Assembly (NCBI GenBank): GCA_009701105.1
Contig: WLKU01000093.1
Coordinates: forward strand, 1-5,625
Direction: 5' to 3'
From: Actinomycetota bacterium
Lineage (GTDB): Bacteria > Actinomycetota > Acidimicrobiia > Acidimicrobiales > Ilumatobacteraceae
DNA: 5,625 nucleotides
The notes beneath the pieces were generated by a model. The model searched no databases. It saw only the letters and a list, made by a program, of their open reading frames with translations, and was not told the origin of the DNA. Numbering within the stretch: the first letter of the stretch is position 1; each line of letters begins with the position of its first letter. Shown here one piece after another: positions 1 through 5,625 of the stretch. The position numbers and the translations under genes are program-made.

Positions 1-102
1 CAGCCGACCCGCCGGTGTTGCTGCGTAGCGACAATGTTGGGAATGGTCGTATCACGGGCGTTCAACGGCTGATGGACGGGGGTTCGATTCCCCCCAGCTC
101 CA
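1..102 (+). ncRNA. ssrA: tmRNA (ssrA), 3' end only
   Basis: This is the 3' part of transfer-messenger RNA, which rescues stalled ribosomes by acting first as an alanyl-tRNA and then as a template for a degradation tag. A T arm is visible: GGGGG at 78-82, loop TTCGATT at 83-89, CCCCC at 90-94. It is preceded by GGAC (74-77), as in other tmRNAs, and followed directly by the acceptor strand CAGCTCC (95-101) and discriminator A102. That strand would pair with the usual tmRNA 5' end GGGGCTG and would supply U of the G3-U70 pair that alanyl-tRNA synthetase recognises. Upstream, 17-22 pairs with 27-32 around a four-base loop, and 5-9 can pair with 45-49, compatible with a terminal pseudoknot. No anticodon arm sits at tRNA distance, so an ordinary tRNA is unlikely. 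After A102 the DNA reads CTA, so the CCA tail is not encoded. The 5' half and tag frame are outside the window. Confidence 0.88.
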
Positions 103-119
103 CTAGTTGCATTACGGGT

Positions 120-160
120 TTATGCATTGACCTAACTTGTATGGTGGCGTCATGCATTCA
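120..160. repeat. Pair of ATGCATT-centred repeats around the first start codon
   Basis: Two similar 11-base elements, TTATGCATTGA at 120-130 and TCATGCATTCA at 150-160, match at 9 of 11 positions and lie exactly 30 bases apart, about three helical turns. Each contains the palindrome ATGCAT. The second overlaps the preferred ATG of the following gene (152-154). The spacing and position would suit a paired operator, but chance is a real alternative: ATGCAT also occurs at 2510-2515 and 4500-4505 inside genes. No regulator is encoded nearby to support the idea. Confidence 0.25.
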
Positions 161-640
161 TCAGAAATTCCAGTCGCACACACACCACCTGGCGGCTACG
201 GCGCAACCTTTCCCCCGCTGATTCTTGGTGATTGCACCGAGCCATTGGTGGCAGGTGCGCCAGACCTGCGCGGTGTCTGGAAAACTGTCAGTGCAACTCG
301 CGGTGGCGTGCAGGTGCCACCCGATGATCGATTGATGTCGTACACCGAGCGCATTGAACAATGTGGTAACCGAATCGTTGATTGTGGCGGAGGAACGATC
401 GCTGACTGTCGCGCAGATGGCACTGAAGAAAACGGTGTGCACGACGTATCCGTGTTTGACTACACAACACCAATTCATGTTGTTGCAAGTTATGAGGATT
501 CAATATTTGTATTACGCCCGGTGGGCATTCCTGGAATTGAAGTCACTCGCGAACTCGACCAAAACGGAAACATGATCTGGCAACGCCCCGATATGGGAGG
601 GGTTCGAGTCGTTTTACAACGAGTAGTAGACGCAGTCTGA
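152..640 (+). CDS. Small hypothetical protein, possibly calycin/lipocalin-like
   Basis: I do not recognise this 162-residue protein. It has no signal peptide and no membrane segment. After a proline- and glycine-rich N-terminal stretch (about 11-37), residues 39-43 read LRGVW, resembling the G-x-W signature of the first strand of lipocalin/calycin barrels. The rest alternates short beta-like strands with turns (about 61-160) and ends in a strand-like segment near 151-158, which would fit a small beta-barrel that binds a ligand. Four cysteines (C28, C71, C78, C86) stand out, three of them clustered. The ATG at 152 is preferred: a GGTGG lies four bases upstream (143-147). A TTG at 137 would add five residues. 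The gene ends 20 bases before the AruH-like gene in the same direction, so co-transcription is likely and a role linked to that pathway is possible but unproven. The coding call is fairly safe; the fold assignment is a guess. Confidence 0.72.
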   Translation: MHSSEIPVAHTPPGGYGATFPPLILGDCTEPLVAGAPDLRGVWKTVSATRGGVQVPPDDRLMSYTERIEQCGNRIVDCGGGTIADCRADGTEENGVHDVSVFDYTTPIHVVASYEDSIFVLRPVGIPGIEVTRELDQNGNMIWQRPDMGGVRVVLQRVVDAV

Positions 641-660
641 CAGCGTAGATTTGTAGCCAG

Positions 661-1845
661 ATGAAGTTCGCACCAATCTCTGATCGCCTCACGGGGCTCG
701 GCGCAGCCAAATGGGCTGTGCATTCAGAGTCGCTCCGGCGTGCAGCGCTTGGACAACCCATCATCATCTTGTCTATTGGTGAACCAGACTTGCCACCACC
801 CGCAAAGGTCCTTGACCAAGCAGCCAACTCGATGCGCAGTGGTCGCACTCGTTATGCAGCCGGTCAGGGCGAGCCAGAGGCGCTCCTTGCAATTGCAAAT
901 CATCTCAGCAAGCGTTCGGGCAATCCCGTTACCCCCGAAGAAGTTCTGTACACGGCGGGCACCCAGAATGGTTTGTGCACTGCCCTGTTTACGCTCGTCG
1001 AGGCCGGGGACGAAGTACTCGTTCCCGATCCGTACTACGCAACATATGAAGGTCTGGTTGCCGCATCAGGCGCAACGTTCGTTGCTGTACCAACTTCTCC
1101 AGACAACGGATTTCACGTCACTGCTTCGGCTATCGAAGCCGCAATCACACCGAGAACCAAAGTGTTGCTGCTCAATAATCCAAGCAACCCAACTGGAGCA
1201 GTGCTGTCAGTAGAAGAAATCGATGCGATCGGCGAAGTATGCGAGCGCAACGATCTGTGGATTATCTGCGACGAGGTGTACGCAGACATGACATTTGATG
1301 GCACATTCTGCTCACCGTTTGACAGACCACACCTACGCCATCGCACACTCAGTGTTTCATCTATCTCTAAGTCGCATGCACTGCCAGGTTTTCGTGCAGG
1401 CTGGGTTGCATGCCCTGCCGAAGTGACTCCACGACTCGTTCTCGTTGCCGAAGCAATGCTGTTCGGCTCTCAACCGTTTATTGAAGATGCACTTGCAGTT
1501 GCATTAAACGAAACACATCCAGAGGTTGAACGCATGCGCGCAGCGTACAAAGAACGCGCAGCCGTGTTAGTCAACGCATTTGCAGACTCAACATCGGTTT
1601 CGGCGCGCCTACCAGAGGGTGGAATGTTCATCATGCTCGATATTAGAAAAACTGGTTTAACTGGAGAACAGTTTGCATGGCGACTGCTCGATGAAGAAAA
1701 TGTAGGCGCGATGCCGGGCGAAAGTTTTGGTAGTGGCGGCGCAGGTCACGTGCGTGTTGCACTCACCGTCGAATCAGAATTGCTCAAAGAAGCAAGTACC
1801 CGTATCCGTCGTCTCGCCGATACATGTCTCACTGAGCGCAAGTAA
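661..1845 (+). CDS. aruH: PLP aminotransferase, probable arginine:pyruvate transaminase (AruH-like)
   Basis: This 394-residue soluble enzyme is a complete class I/II (fold type I) aminotransferase. K237 in SISKS is the Schiff-base lysine. N176 in NPSNPTG and D204 in CDEVY are the usual contacts to the PLP ring, R245 in FRAGW is near the phosphate, and R365 in GHVRVAL fits the substrate carboxylate arginine. The N-terminal GEPD (40-43) and the PYYATYE segment (124-130) are also typical. From memory, the sequence follows Pseudomonas AruH closely in several places: the DLWIICDEVY-type strand, the MLFGSQPFIEDA stretch (266-277), and the GGMFIMLDIRKTGL segment (320-333). AruH moves the amino group of L-arginine to pyruvate, giving 2-ketoarginine and L-alanine. 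The adjacent AruI-like decarboxylase, 12 bases downstream, strengthens this reading. The ATG at 661 gives the normal family N-terminus, although no good Shine-Dalgarno precedes it. An aspartate or broad-range aminotransferase is the alternative; substrate cannot be settled from sequence. Confidence 0.85.
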   Translation: MKFAPISDRLTGLGAAKWAVHSESLRRAALGQPIIILSIGEPDLPPPAKVLDQAANSMRSGRTRYAAGQGEPEALLAIANHLSKRSGNPVTPEEVLYTAGTQNGLCTALFTLVEAGDEVLVPDPYYATYEGLVAASGATFVAVPTSPDNGFHVTASAIEAAITPRTKVLLLNNPSNPTGAVLSVEEIDAIGEVCERNDLWIICDEVYADMTFDGTFCSPFDRPHLRHRTLSVSSISKSHALPGFRAGWVACPAEVTPRLVLVAEAMLFGSQPFIEDALAVALNETHPEVERMRAAYKERAAVLVNAFADSTSVSARLPEGGMFIMLDIRKTGLTGEQFAWRLLDEENVGAMPGESFGSGGAGHVRVALTVESELLKEASTRIRRLADTCLTERK

Positions 1846-1857
1846 GCACAATCAAAC

Positions 1858-3441
1858 ATGACAAGCGAGCAGCTCAAAGTCGGTGAAGCAATCATCGATC
1901 TGTTGTCGCGCGAATACGGCGTGGATGTCGTATTCGGAATACCTGGTGTACACAACATCGAGTTATATCGCGGTCTGCATCGCTCAGGCGTGAAAGCCAT
2001 TTCTCCGCGCCACGAGCAAGGTGCAGGGTTTATGGCCGACGGCTGGTCAATCGTTACCGGCAAGCCTGGCATCTGCGTGCTCATCAGTGGTCCTGGACTT
2101 ACCAATGCACTCACACCAATCGCGCAGGCGTATCACGACTCTCGACCAATGCTCGTTATTGCATCCACCACTCCAACTGATGCACTCGGCAAAAGTTTTG
2201 GACCATTACATGACCTTCCCGATCAGGCTGCAGTTGCACGCTCAGTCTGTGCGTTTAGCGAAACAGTTACCGACCCGACGCTGATTCCGGCACTCATTGA
2301 GCGAGCATGGAATGTATTTACTTCTGCACGTCCGCGACCAGTGCACATTGCAATCCCTATGGACGTGCTGGCTCAACCGTGCGCACCATTTGTGCGGGTG
2401 CACACGCCTGCTGCTCGTCCAATTGCGCATGACAACGACATTGCTCGTGCACTCGACATCATCAACTCATCACAAACACCAGTGATTATTGCTGGTGGTG
2501 GTTCGATCGATGCATCCACCCAACTCGTTGCGATGGCCGAAGCACTTGATGCACCAGTGCTTTTGACTGGCAATGCCAAAGGTGTGATGTCGTCATCTCA
2601 CCCACTCTGTGCTGGCAACTGTTTGGTATTCGGCCGTGTGCAAAAAGATATCGAGGCTGCCGATGTCGTGATCGTTGTTGGCACCGAGTTGTCTGATACC
2701 GATCTCTACAACGACGGCAGAGCGTTGCAGTTTGGTGGCAACGTTGTGCGCATCGATATTGACGCAGAGCAAGTTAATCGTCGTGCCACCCCAACCGTCG
2801 GCATAGTTGGTGATGCCGCACACACAATGACTTCACTCACTCGTAGCATTGTGGCTCGCACCCCACTTACAGGTGCACAACGAGCGCAGCAATGGCGAGA
2901 ACATGCGCGCAATAAAACAAGCGACACATTTGTTCCGTGGCTGCAAGTCATCGAACAATGGCTGCCAGAAAACGCGATCGTTGCGCTTGACTCAACCCAA
3001 CTCGGATACTCGGCTCATTGGTGGTTGCCGGCATCTCGCAGCCGCTTATGGCTAGCGCCTTATGGTTTTGGCACACTCGGTTGCGCACTACCAATGGCAA
3101 TCGGTGCAGCAGTAGCCGCGCCTGACCGACCAGTTCTTGCCATTGCAGGCGACGGCGGTTGGCTGTTTACCGTTGCCGAAATGGCAGCAGCGCATGATCT
3201 CAAGAGCAACATCACGATGGTGCTGTGGGATAACAGTGGCTACGAACAAATTCGCACATCATTTGACGATGTGCAGGCACCACGCATGGGAGTTGACGTA
3301 ACTTCGCACGACCCATCAACAATTGCTCGCGGATTTGGTTGGAATGCAATTGACGTAACGACACCAGATCAACTAGCGACTGCACTTGACACCGCGCTTG
3401 CAAACGGTGGACCTCATTTCATCCGCATTGCTATCAGTTAA
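1858..3441 (+). CDS. aruI: ThDP-dependent decarboxylase, probable 2-ketoarginine decarboxylase (AruI-like)
   Basis: This 527-residue enzyme has the three-domain layout of the acetolactate synthase/pyruvate decarboxylase superfamily: PYR domain (about 5-175), central domain (about 190-325) and PP domain (about 360-525). E53 in RHEQGAGFMADG is the glutamate that activates thiamine diphosphate. The ThDP/Mg motif begins at GDGG (431-434) and closes at DNSG (458-461), so the expected metal ligands D432, N459 and the G461 backbone are all present. The first N of the usual NN is D458. The N-terminal FGIPGVH-IELYRGL pattern and the TQLGYS and GFGTLG segments resemble AruI (5-guanidino-2-oxopentanoate decarboxylase) more than true acetolactate synthase. 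AruI converts 2-ketoarginine to 4-guanidinobutyraldehyde and CO2, directly after AruH. The start lies 12 bases past the aruH stop with no Shine-Dalgarno, so translational coupling is plausible. No FAD or regulatory subunit gene is nearby. Other 2-oxo acids remain possible substrates. Confidence 0.85.
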   Translation: MTSEQLKVGEAIIDLLSREYGVDVVFGIPGVHNIELYRGLHRSGVKAISPRHEQGAGFMADGWSIVTGKPGICVLISGPGLTNALTPIAQAYHDSRPMLVIASTTPTDALGKSFGPLHDLPDQAAVARSVCAFSETVTDPTLIPALIERAWNVFTSARPRPVHIAIPMDVLAQPCAPFVRVHTPAARPIAHDNDIARALDIINSSQTPVIIAGGGSIDASTQLVAMAEALDAPVLLTGNAKGVMSSSHPLCAGNCLVFGRVQKDIEAADVVIVVGTELSDTDLYNDGRALQFGGNVVRIDIDAEQVNRRATPTVGIVGDAAHTMTSLTRSIVARTPLTGAQRAQQWREHARNKTSDTFVPWLQVIEQWLPENAIVALDSTQLGYSAHWWLPASRSRLWLAPYGFGTLGCALPMAIGAAVAAPDRPVLAIAGDGGWLFTVAEMAAAHDLKSNITMVLWDNSGYEQIRTSFDDVQAPRMGVDVTSHDPSTIARGFGWNAIDVTTPDQLATALDTALANGGPHFIRIAIS

Positions 3442-3461
3442 CTAATTCGGTAAATCTAGTT
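3440..3461. terminator. Weak AT-rich hairpin between convergent genes, possible bidirectional terminator
   Basis: AACTAATT (3440-3447) can pair with AAT (3453-3455) plus TAGTT (3457-3461) around the loop CGGTA, with one bulged C at 3456. It spans the 14-base gap and overlaps both stop codons (TAA 3439-3441 on plus; TAG read on minus at 3458-3456). The stem is AT-rich and has no long T run on either side, so it is a poor intrinsic terminator. It is reported because it is the only symmetric structure at the convergent junction. Confidence 0.25.
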
Positions 3462-3815
3462 TGTGCGATAAACAACGAACACTTTGCGCAGTGTCTCGAT
3501 AACGGTCCACTTGCCCTTCCAGCCAATTGGAAAGATGCAACTTGAACCTTCAGTGAGCTCAACTGGTTCGCCACCGTCTTCGTGCACGATCATGCGACCC
3601 TTCAATACATAAATCACTTCGCCACGAGTTGTGAATTCCCAACGTGATTCACCTGGCTCGCACTCCCACGTACCTGCTGTCACCGTCTCGTTGTCAAGGA
3701 AAACTTGAGCACGAGTAAGAATCTCTCCCGTCAATGGTTCGGCCGAAGGTTGGCCTAGCGGCTTTTGAGCCAGTTCGGATGCAGGAATTTCGAGTGCGCG
3801 AAAGTGAATAGTCAT
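3456..3815 (-). CDS. Small cupin-fold protein (cupin_3 / EutQ-like, DUF861 type)
   Basis: This 119-residue protein is a single-domain cupin. It carries the pattern of the cupin_3 group: GTWECEPGESRW (48-59), TRGEVIYVLKGR (63-74), then an acidic turn, and FPIGWKGKW (95-103) followed by ETLRKVFVVY (107-116). The domain starts after about 30 residues, and the length is normal for the group. The classic HxH of cupin motif 1 is absent and the motif 2 histidine position reads W103. E66 remains, but the only histidines are H4 and H78. Standard metal binding is therefore doubtful, as is common in this group, whose members include ureidoglycine aminohydrolase-like and ethanolamine-utilisation proteins. 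The gene starts 9 bases after the MFS gene stop and is probably translated from the same mRNA; only a weak upstream purine stretch is seen. The exact reaction or ligand is unknown. Confidence 0.82.
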   Translation of the reverse strand: MTIHFRALEIPASELAQKPLGQPSAEPLTGEILTRAQVFLDNETVTAGTWECEPGESRWEFTTRGEVIYVLKGRMIVHEDGGEPVELTEGSSCIFPIGWKGKWTVIETLRKVFVVYRTN

Positions 3816-3824
3816 AAACGCATT

Positions 3825-5063
3825 CTAAGCCATTGATCGCAAATTCTTTTTTGTGAGCAAAAAATAGATCGCTGTCATCAGCATCAAGACTCCTGCAACA
3901 GAAAATGTAAGCGGAGCAGAATCAACTCTTCGAGCGATAATCCCCACCAGCAGTGCGCCGATAGGGGCAAGTCCTGACATCAACAGTGAATGCACTGCCA
4001 TCACCCGACCCATCACAGCAGGTGGAGTGTTGTTCTGAATTAATGTCTGGCTGAGATTCATATAAAAACCGCCGCCCAATCCCCACGCAAACAAGAGCAA
4101 CCCCATCATTGCAATCGATCTCGATTGACCAAGCGCAATCTGGACAAAACCACCCCAGCAAAGACCACAGATAAACCACAGTCCCTTCTGCACCAGTTTG
4201 TGATTAAAACGAAGAATCCCCATTGAAGTAACAAACTGACCCACACCAAGCATTGCAAACAACAGTGTTGTCTGACTACCTGTTGCCCCGGCTTGCTCTT
4301 TAGCAATTTGTGGACCAAGCACAATCCATGGAGCCATCATGTACAAAATTGAGGCAGAGAGCAACACATAAAAAGAACGGACCTCGGCATGTCCGCGAAC
4401 AAAATTGAGGCCACCAAAAATCTCCTCTCGCATTCGACGACGCTGCAAATTGACACTTGGCGGTAGCCGCAACTGAATGAGTGCAATAAATCCGATCAGA
4501 TGCATCGCCGCTTGCAACCAAAATGCGCCTTCAATGCCCCACGCCGCGATCGCCGGACCAGCAGTTGCCGGACCAATCATCAGACCCAAATTGCTACCGA
4601 TTGTGTTGACAGCGATAGCACCGACGAGTTTGTCGGAGGGAACAATTGAAGGAACAATCGCCGAACGCACAGGAGATCCGATTGCAATAAAAATGCCAGA
4701 GATAAACGATCCAACGATCGCCCAACCAATACTGATATTGCCAGAAGTGACCATCCACGCAATCACAAGGGTGATACCCAATGCACCCGCTTGGCTGACT
4801 ACAAGCAGTGTCCTTCTGTTCATGTGATCACTCATTACTCCGACAATGAGAGAGATGAGAATTACTGGAATACCCATTACAAAGAGAATTAAACCGCTGA
4901 TATCGGACTTTGCACCCAACTCGAGCGCCAACCAAACAAAAGCAAATCGTTGGGTGCTTTGCACCAAGATAAACAAAAAACTATTGGCCCACAACAACCG
5001 AAACGGTTTGATCGCAAACAAATCCGATGAGCGAATGCGGACACGATCAACAGGGATACTCAC
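3825..5063 (-). CDS. Major facilitator superfamily transporter (EntS/MFS_3-like exporter type)
   Basis: This 412-residue integral membrane protein has about 12 hydrophobic segments split by a basic cytoplasmic loop (about 199-229, including RRRMR at 208-212). The MFS loop 2-3 signature G-x3-D-x3-R-R is present at 75-84 (GVMSDHMNRR). The PVRSAIVPSIVP stretch (131-142), the NTIGSNLGLMIGPATAG run (153-169) and MGRVMAVHSL (351-360) are typical of the EntS-like/multidrug-type MFS branch, which usually exports small molecules by proton antiport. The substrate cannot be read from sequence. The start is GTG at 5063-5061: an in-frame TGA lies two codons upstream (5069-5067), so no earlier start exists, and the GAGAA before it sits too close to be a normal ribosome site. 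The gene follows the VIT gene by 46 bases and precedes the cupin by 9, suggesting one operon. Confidence 0.9.
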   Translation of the reverse strand: MSIPVDRVRIRSSDLFAIKPFRLLWANSFLFILVQSTQRFAFVWLALELGAKSDISGLILFVMGIPVILISLIVGVMSDHMNRRTLLVVSQAGALGITLVIAWMVTSGNISIGWAIVGSFISGIFIAIGSPVRSAIVPSIVPSDKLVGAIAVNTIGSNLGLMIGPATAGPAIAAWGIEGAFWLQAAMHLIGFIALIQLRLPPSVNLQRRRMREEIFGGLNFVRGHAEVRSFYVLLSASILYMMAPWIVLGPQIAKEQAGATGSQTTLLFAMLGVGQFVTSMGILRFNHKLVQKGLWFICGLCWGGFVQIALGQSRSIAMMGLLLFAWGLGGGFYMNLSQTLIQNNTPPAVMGRVMAVHSLLMSGLAPIGALLVGIIARRVDSAPLTFSVAGVLMLMTAIYFLLTKKNLRSMA

Positions 5064-5109
5064 TTCTCAACAGCATTACATCATCGTCAATCCAAAGACG
5101 AATTGGCGT

Positions 5110-5625
5110 TTAGAGAACTGCTGAACCCACAAGCCGACCAACGGCCATGGTGAAAGCCATCGCCACAAGTCCTCCAACAACAATTCTCACCGTTGGACGT
5201 GCGGGATGTGCTCCACCGGCTTTTGAGCTCAATAGGCCGAGCGCAACAAGCGCAAATACGGCAACCACAATGGTCGTAGCGATGCGCTGGGATGACGATG
5301 CAAGAGCTACAGCAATAAGCGGGATTGCTGCACCAACCGAAAACGAACTCGCCGAACTGACACTTGCCTGGAGTGGTCGTGCCATCGTCGCATGCGAAAT
5401 GCCAAGCTCTTCAGCCATGTGCGCCTTCAGAGCATCATCTTTCGTCAGTTCAACTGCTACGTCACGCGCAAGTTGGCTACTCAAACCCTTTGCCACATAA
5501 ATTGCAGTCAGTTCGTCAAGTTCGTGCTCTGGAGTGTGCTCGAGCTCCCACTTTTCTTTTGCGATGTCGGCCTGCTCGGCATCGCGCTGCGAACTCACTG
5601 AAACATATTCGCCTATGGCCATTGA
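5110..5625 (-). CDS. VIT/CCC1-family Fe(II)/Mn(II) transporter, C-terminal part (start beyond window)
   Basis: The reading frame is open to the right edge, so about 171 residues of a protein normally around 230-240 residues are visible; TM1 and part of TM2 are missing. Counting from the Met at 5622, MAIGEYVSVSSQRD (1-14) is the family hallmark at the end of TM2. A long, acidic, helical cytoplasmic region follows (about 15-75, with E23, E26, E28, E32, E34 and E37, and HMAEELGI at 68-75). Then come the RPLQASVSSASSF link and three hydrophobic segments (about 92-108, 114-132, 144-166). Plant VIT1 moves iron into the vacuole; bacterial members are thought to export or sequester Fe(II) or Mn(II). 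The acidic helices correspond to the metal-binding domain of the family. Stop TAA at 5112-5110. The downstream MFS gene follows by 46 bases with no obvious promoter between. Confidence 0.9.
   Translation of the reverse strand, partial: SMAIGEYVSVSSQRDAEQADIAKEKWELEHTPEHELDELTAIYVAKGLSSQLARDVAVELTKDDALKAHMAEELGISHATMARPLQASVSSASSFSVGAAIPLIAVALASSSQRIATTIVVAVFALVALGLLSSKAGGAHPARPTVRIVVGGLVAMAFTMAVGRLVGSAVL

Noticed and set aside
2..28. A short frame ending in codons for V-A-A followed by TAG, resembling the end of a tmRNA tag peptide.
   Set aside because: Only 74 bases separate this stop from the RNA 3' end, too little for the pseudoknots and P2 strand that normally follow the tag, and a 27-base match of this kind is easily chance.
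116..133. Small hairpin with five pairs (116-120 with 129-133, two of them G-T) after the tmRNA, as a terminator.
   Set aside because: The stem is short and depends on wobble pairs, the loop is eight bases, and no T run follows.
107..142. Promoter made of TTGCAT (107-112) or TTGACC (128-133 region) with TAACTT or TTGTAT as the -10 box.
   Set aside because: None of the combinations gives a 16-18 base spacing; a leaderless promoter with TTGTAT (137-142) alone is conceivable but not supportable.
137..151. TTG start at 137 for the first protein, giving five more residues.
   Set aside because: The ATG at 152 has a GGTGG just upstream and is the more usual start codon; the extra residues add no recognisable feature.
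1858..3441. Acetolactate synthase large subunit as the identity of the ThDP enzyme.
   Set aside because: The gene is shorter than is typical, no small subunit follows, and the neighbour and N-terminal pattern fit AruI better; it stays as a lower-ranked alternative.
394..4720. Recurrent CGATCG palindromes, roughly five in the window.
   Set aside because: Slightly more than chance for a 6-mer, but most do not extend to a longer constant motif and their positions are irregular within genes.
4477..4827. A 116-codon plus-strand reading frame opposite the MFS gene.
   Set aside because: It lies wholly antisense to a well-supported membrane protein, and its isoleucine/alanine/proline-rich product looks like a shadow of that gene.
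5147..5500. A 117-codon plus-strand reading frame opposite the VIT gene.
   Set aside because: It is antisense to the VIT family hallmark and resembles no known protein.

Overview
The window looks like a piece of a moderate-GC (about half G+C by eye) actinobacterial chromosome. An uncultured acidimicrobial-type lineage is my best guess, based on protein flavour, compact spacing and base composition; I have no marker gene that proves it. No insertion sequence, phage gene, CRISPR array or tRNA cluster is visible.

Layout. The left edge (1-102) holds the 3' end of a structural RNA. Its T arm and acceptor strand match tmRNA (ssrA); the 5' half and tag reading frame lie outside. After a 49-base spacer comes a plus-strand run of three close-packed genes: a small unrecognised, possibly calycin/lipocalin-like protein (152-640), a fold-type I PLP aminotransferase resembling arginine:pyruvate transaminase AruH (661-1845), and a ThDP-dependent decarboxylase resembling 2-ketoarginine decarboxylase AruI (1858-3441). 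The gaps are 20 and 12 bases, so one transcript is likely. A convergent block follows on the minus strand. In transcription order it holds the C-terminal part of a VIT/CCC1-type Fe/Mn transporter (5110-5625, cut by the window edge), a 12-TM MFS exporter-like protein (3825-5063) and a small cupin of the cupin_3/EutQ-like type (3456-3815). Gaps there are 46 and 9 bases. The two blocks meet tail to tail with 14 bases between stop codons.

How it fits together. If the aminotransferase and decarboxylase act as their Pseudomonas relatives do, they would convert L-arginine plus pyruvate to L-alanine and 2-ketoarginine, then to 4-guanidinobutyraldehyde and CO2: the first two steps of the arginine transaminase route. 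The later enzymes (aldehyde dehydrogenase, guanidinobutyrase) and the AruRS two-component regulator known from Pseudomonas are not in this window. The minus-strand block reads as membrane transport plus a small cupin of unknown ligand; I see no firm functional link to the arginine genes. I did not find a clearly new system. The least understood elements are the small four-cysteine protein leading the putative arginine operon and the linkage of VIT, MFS and cupin.
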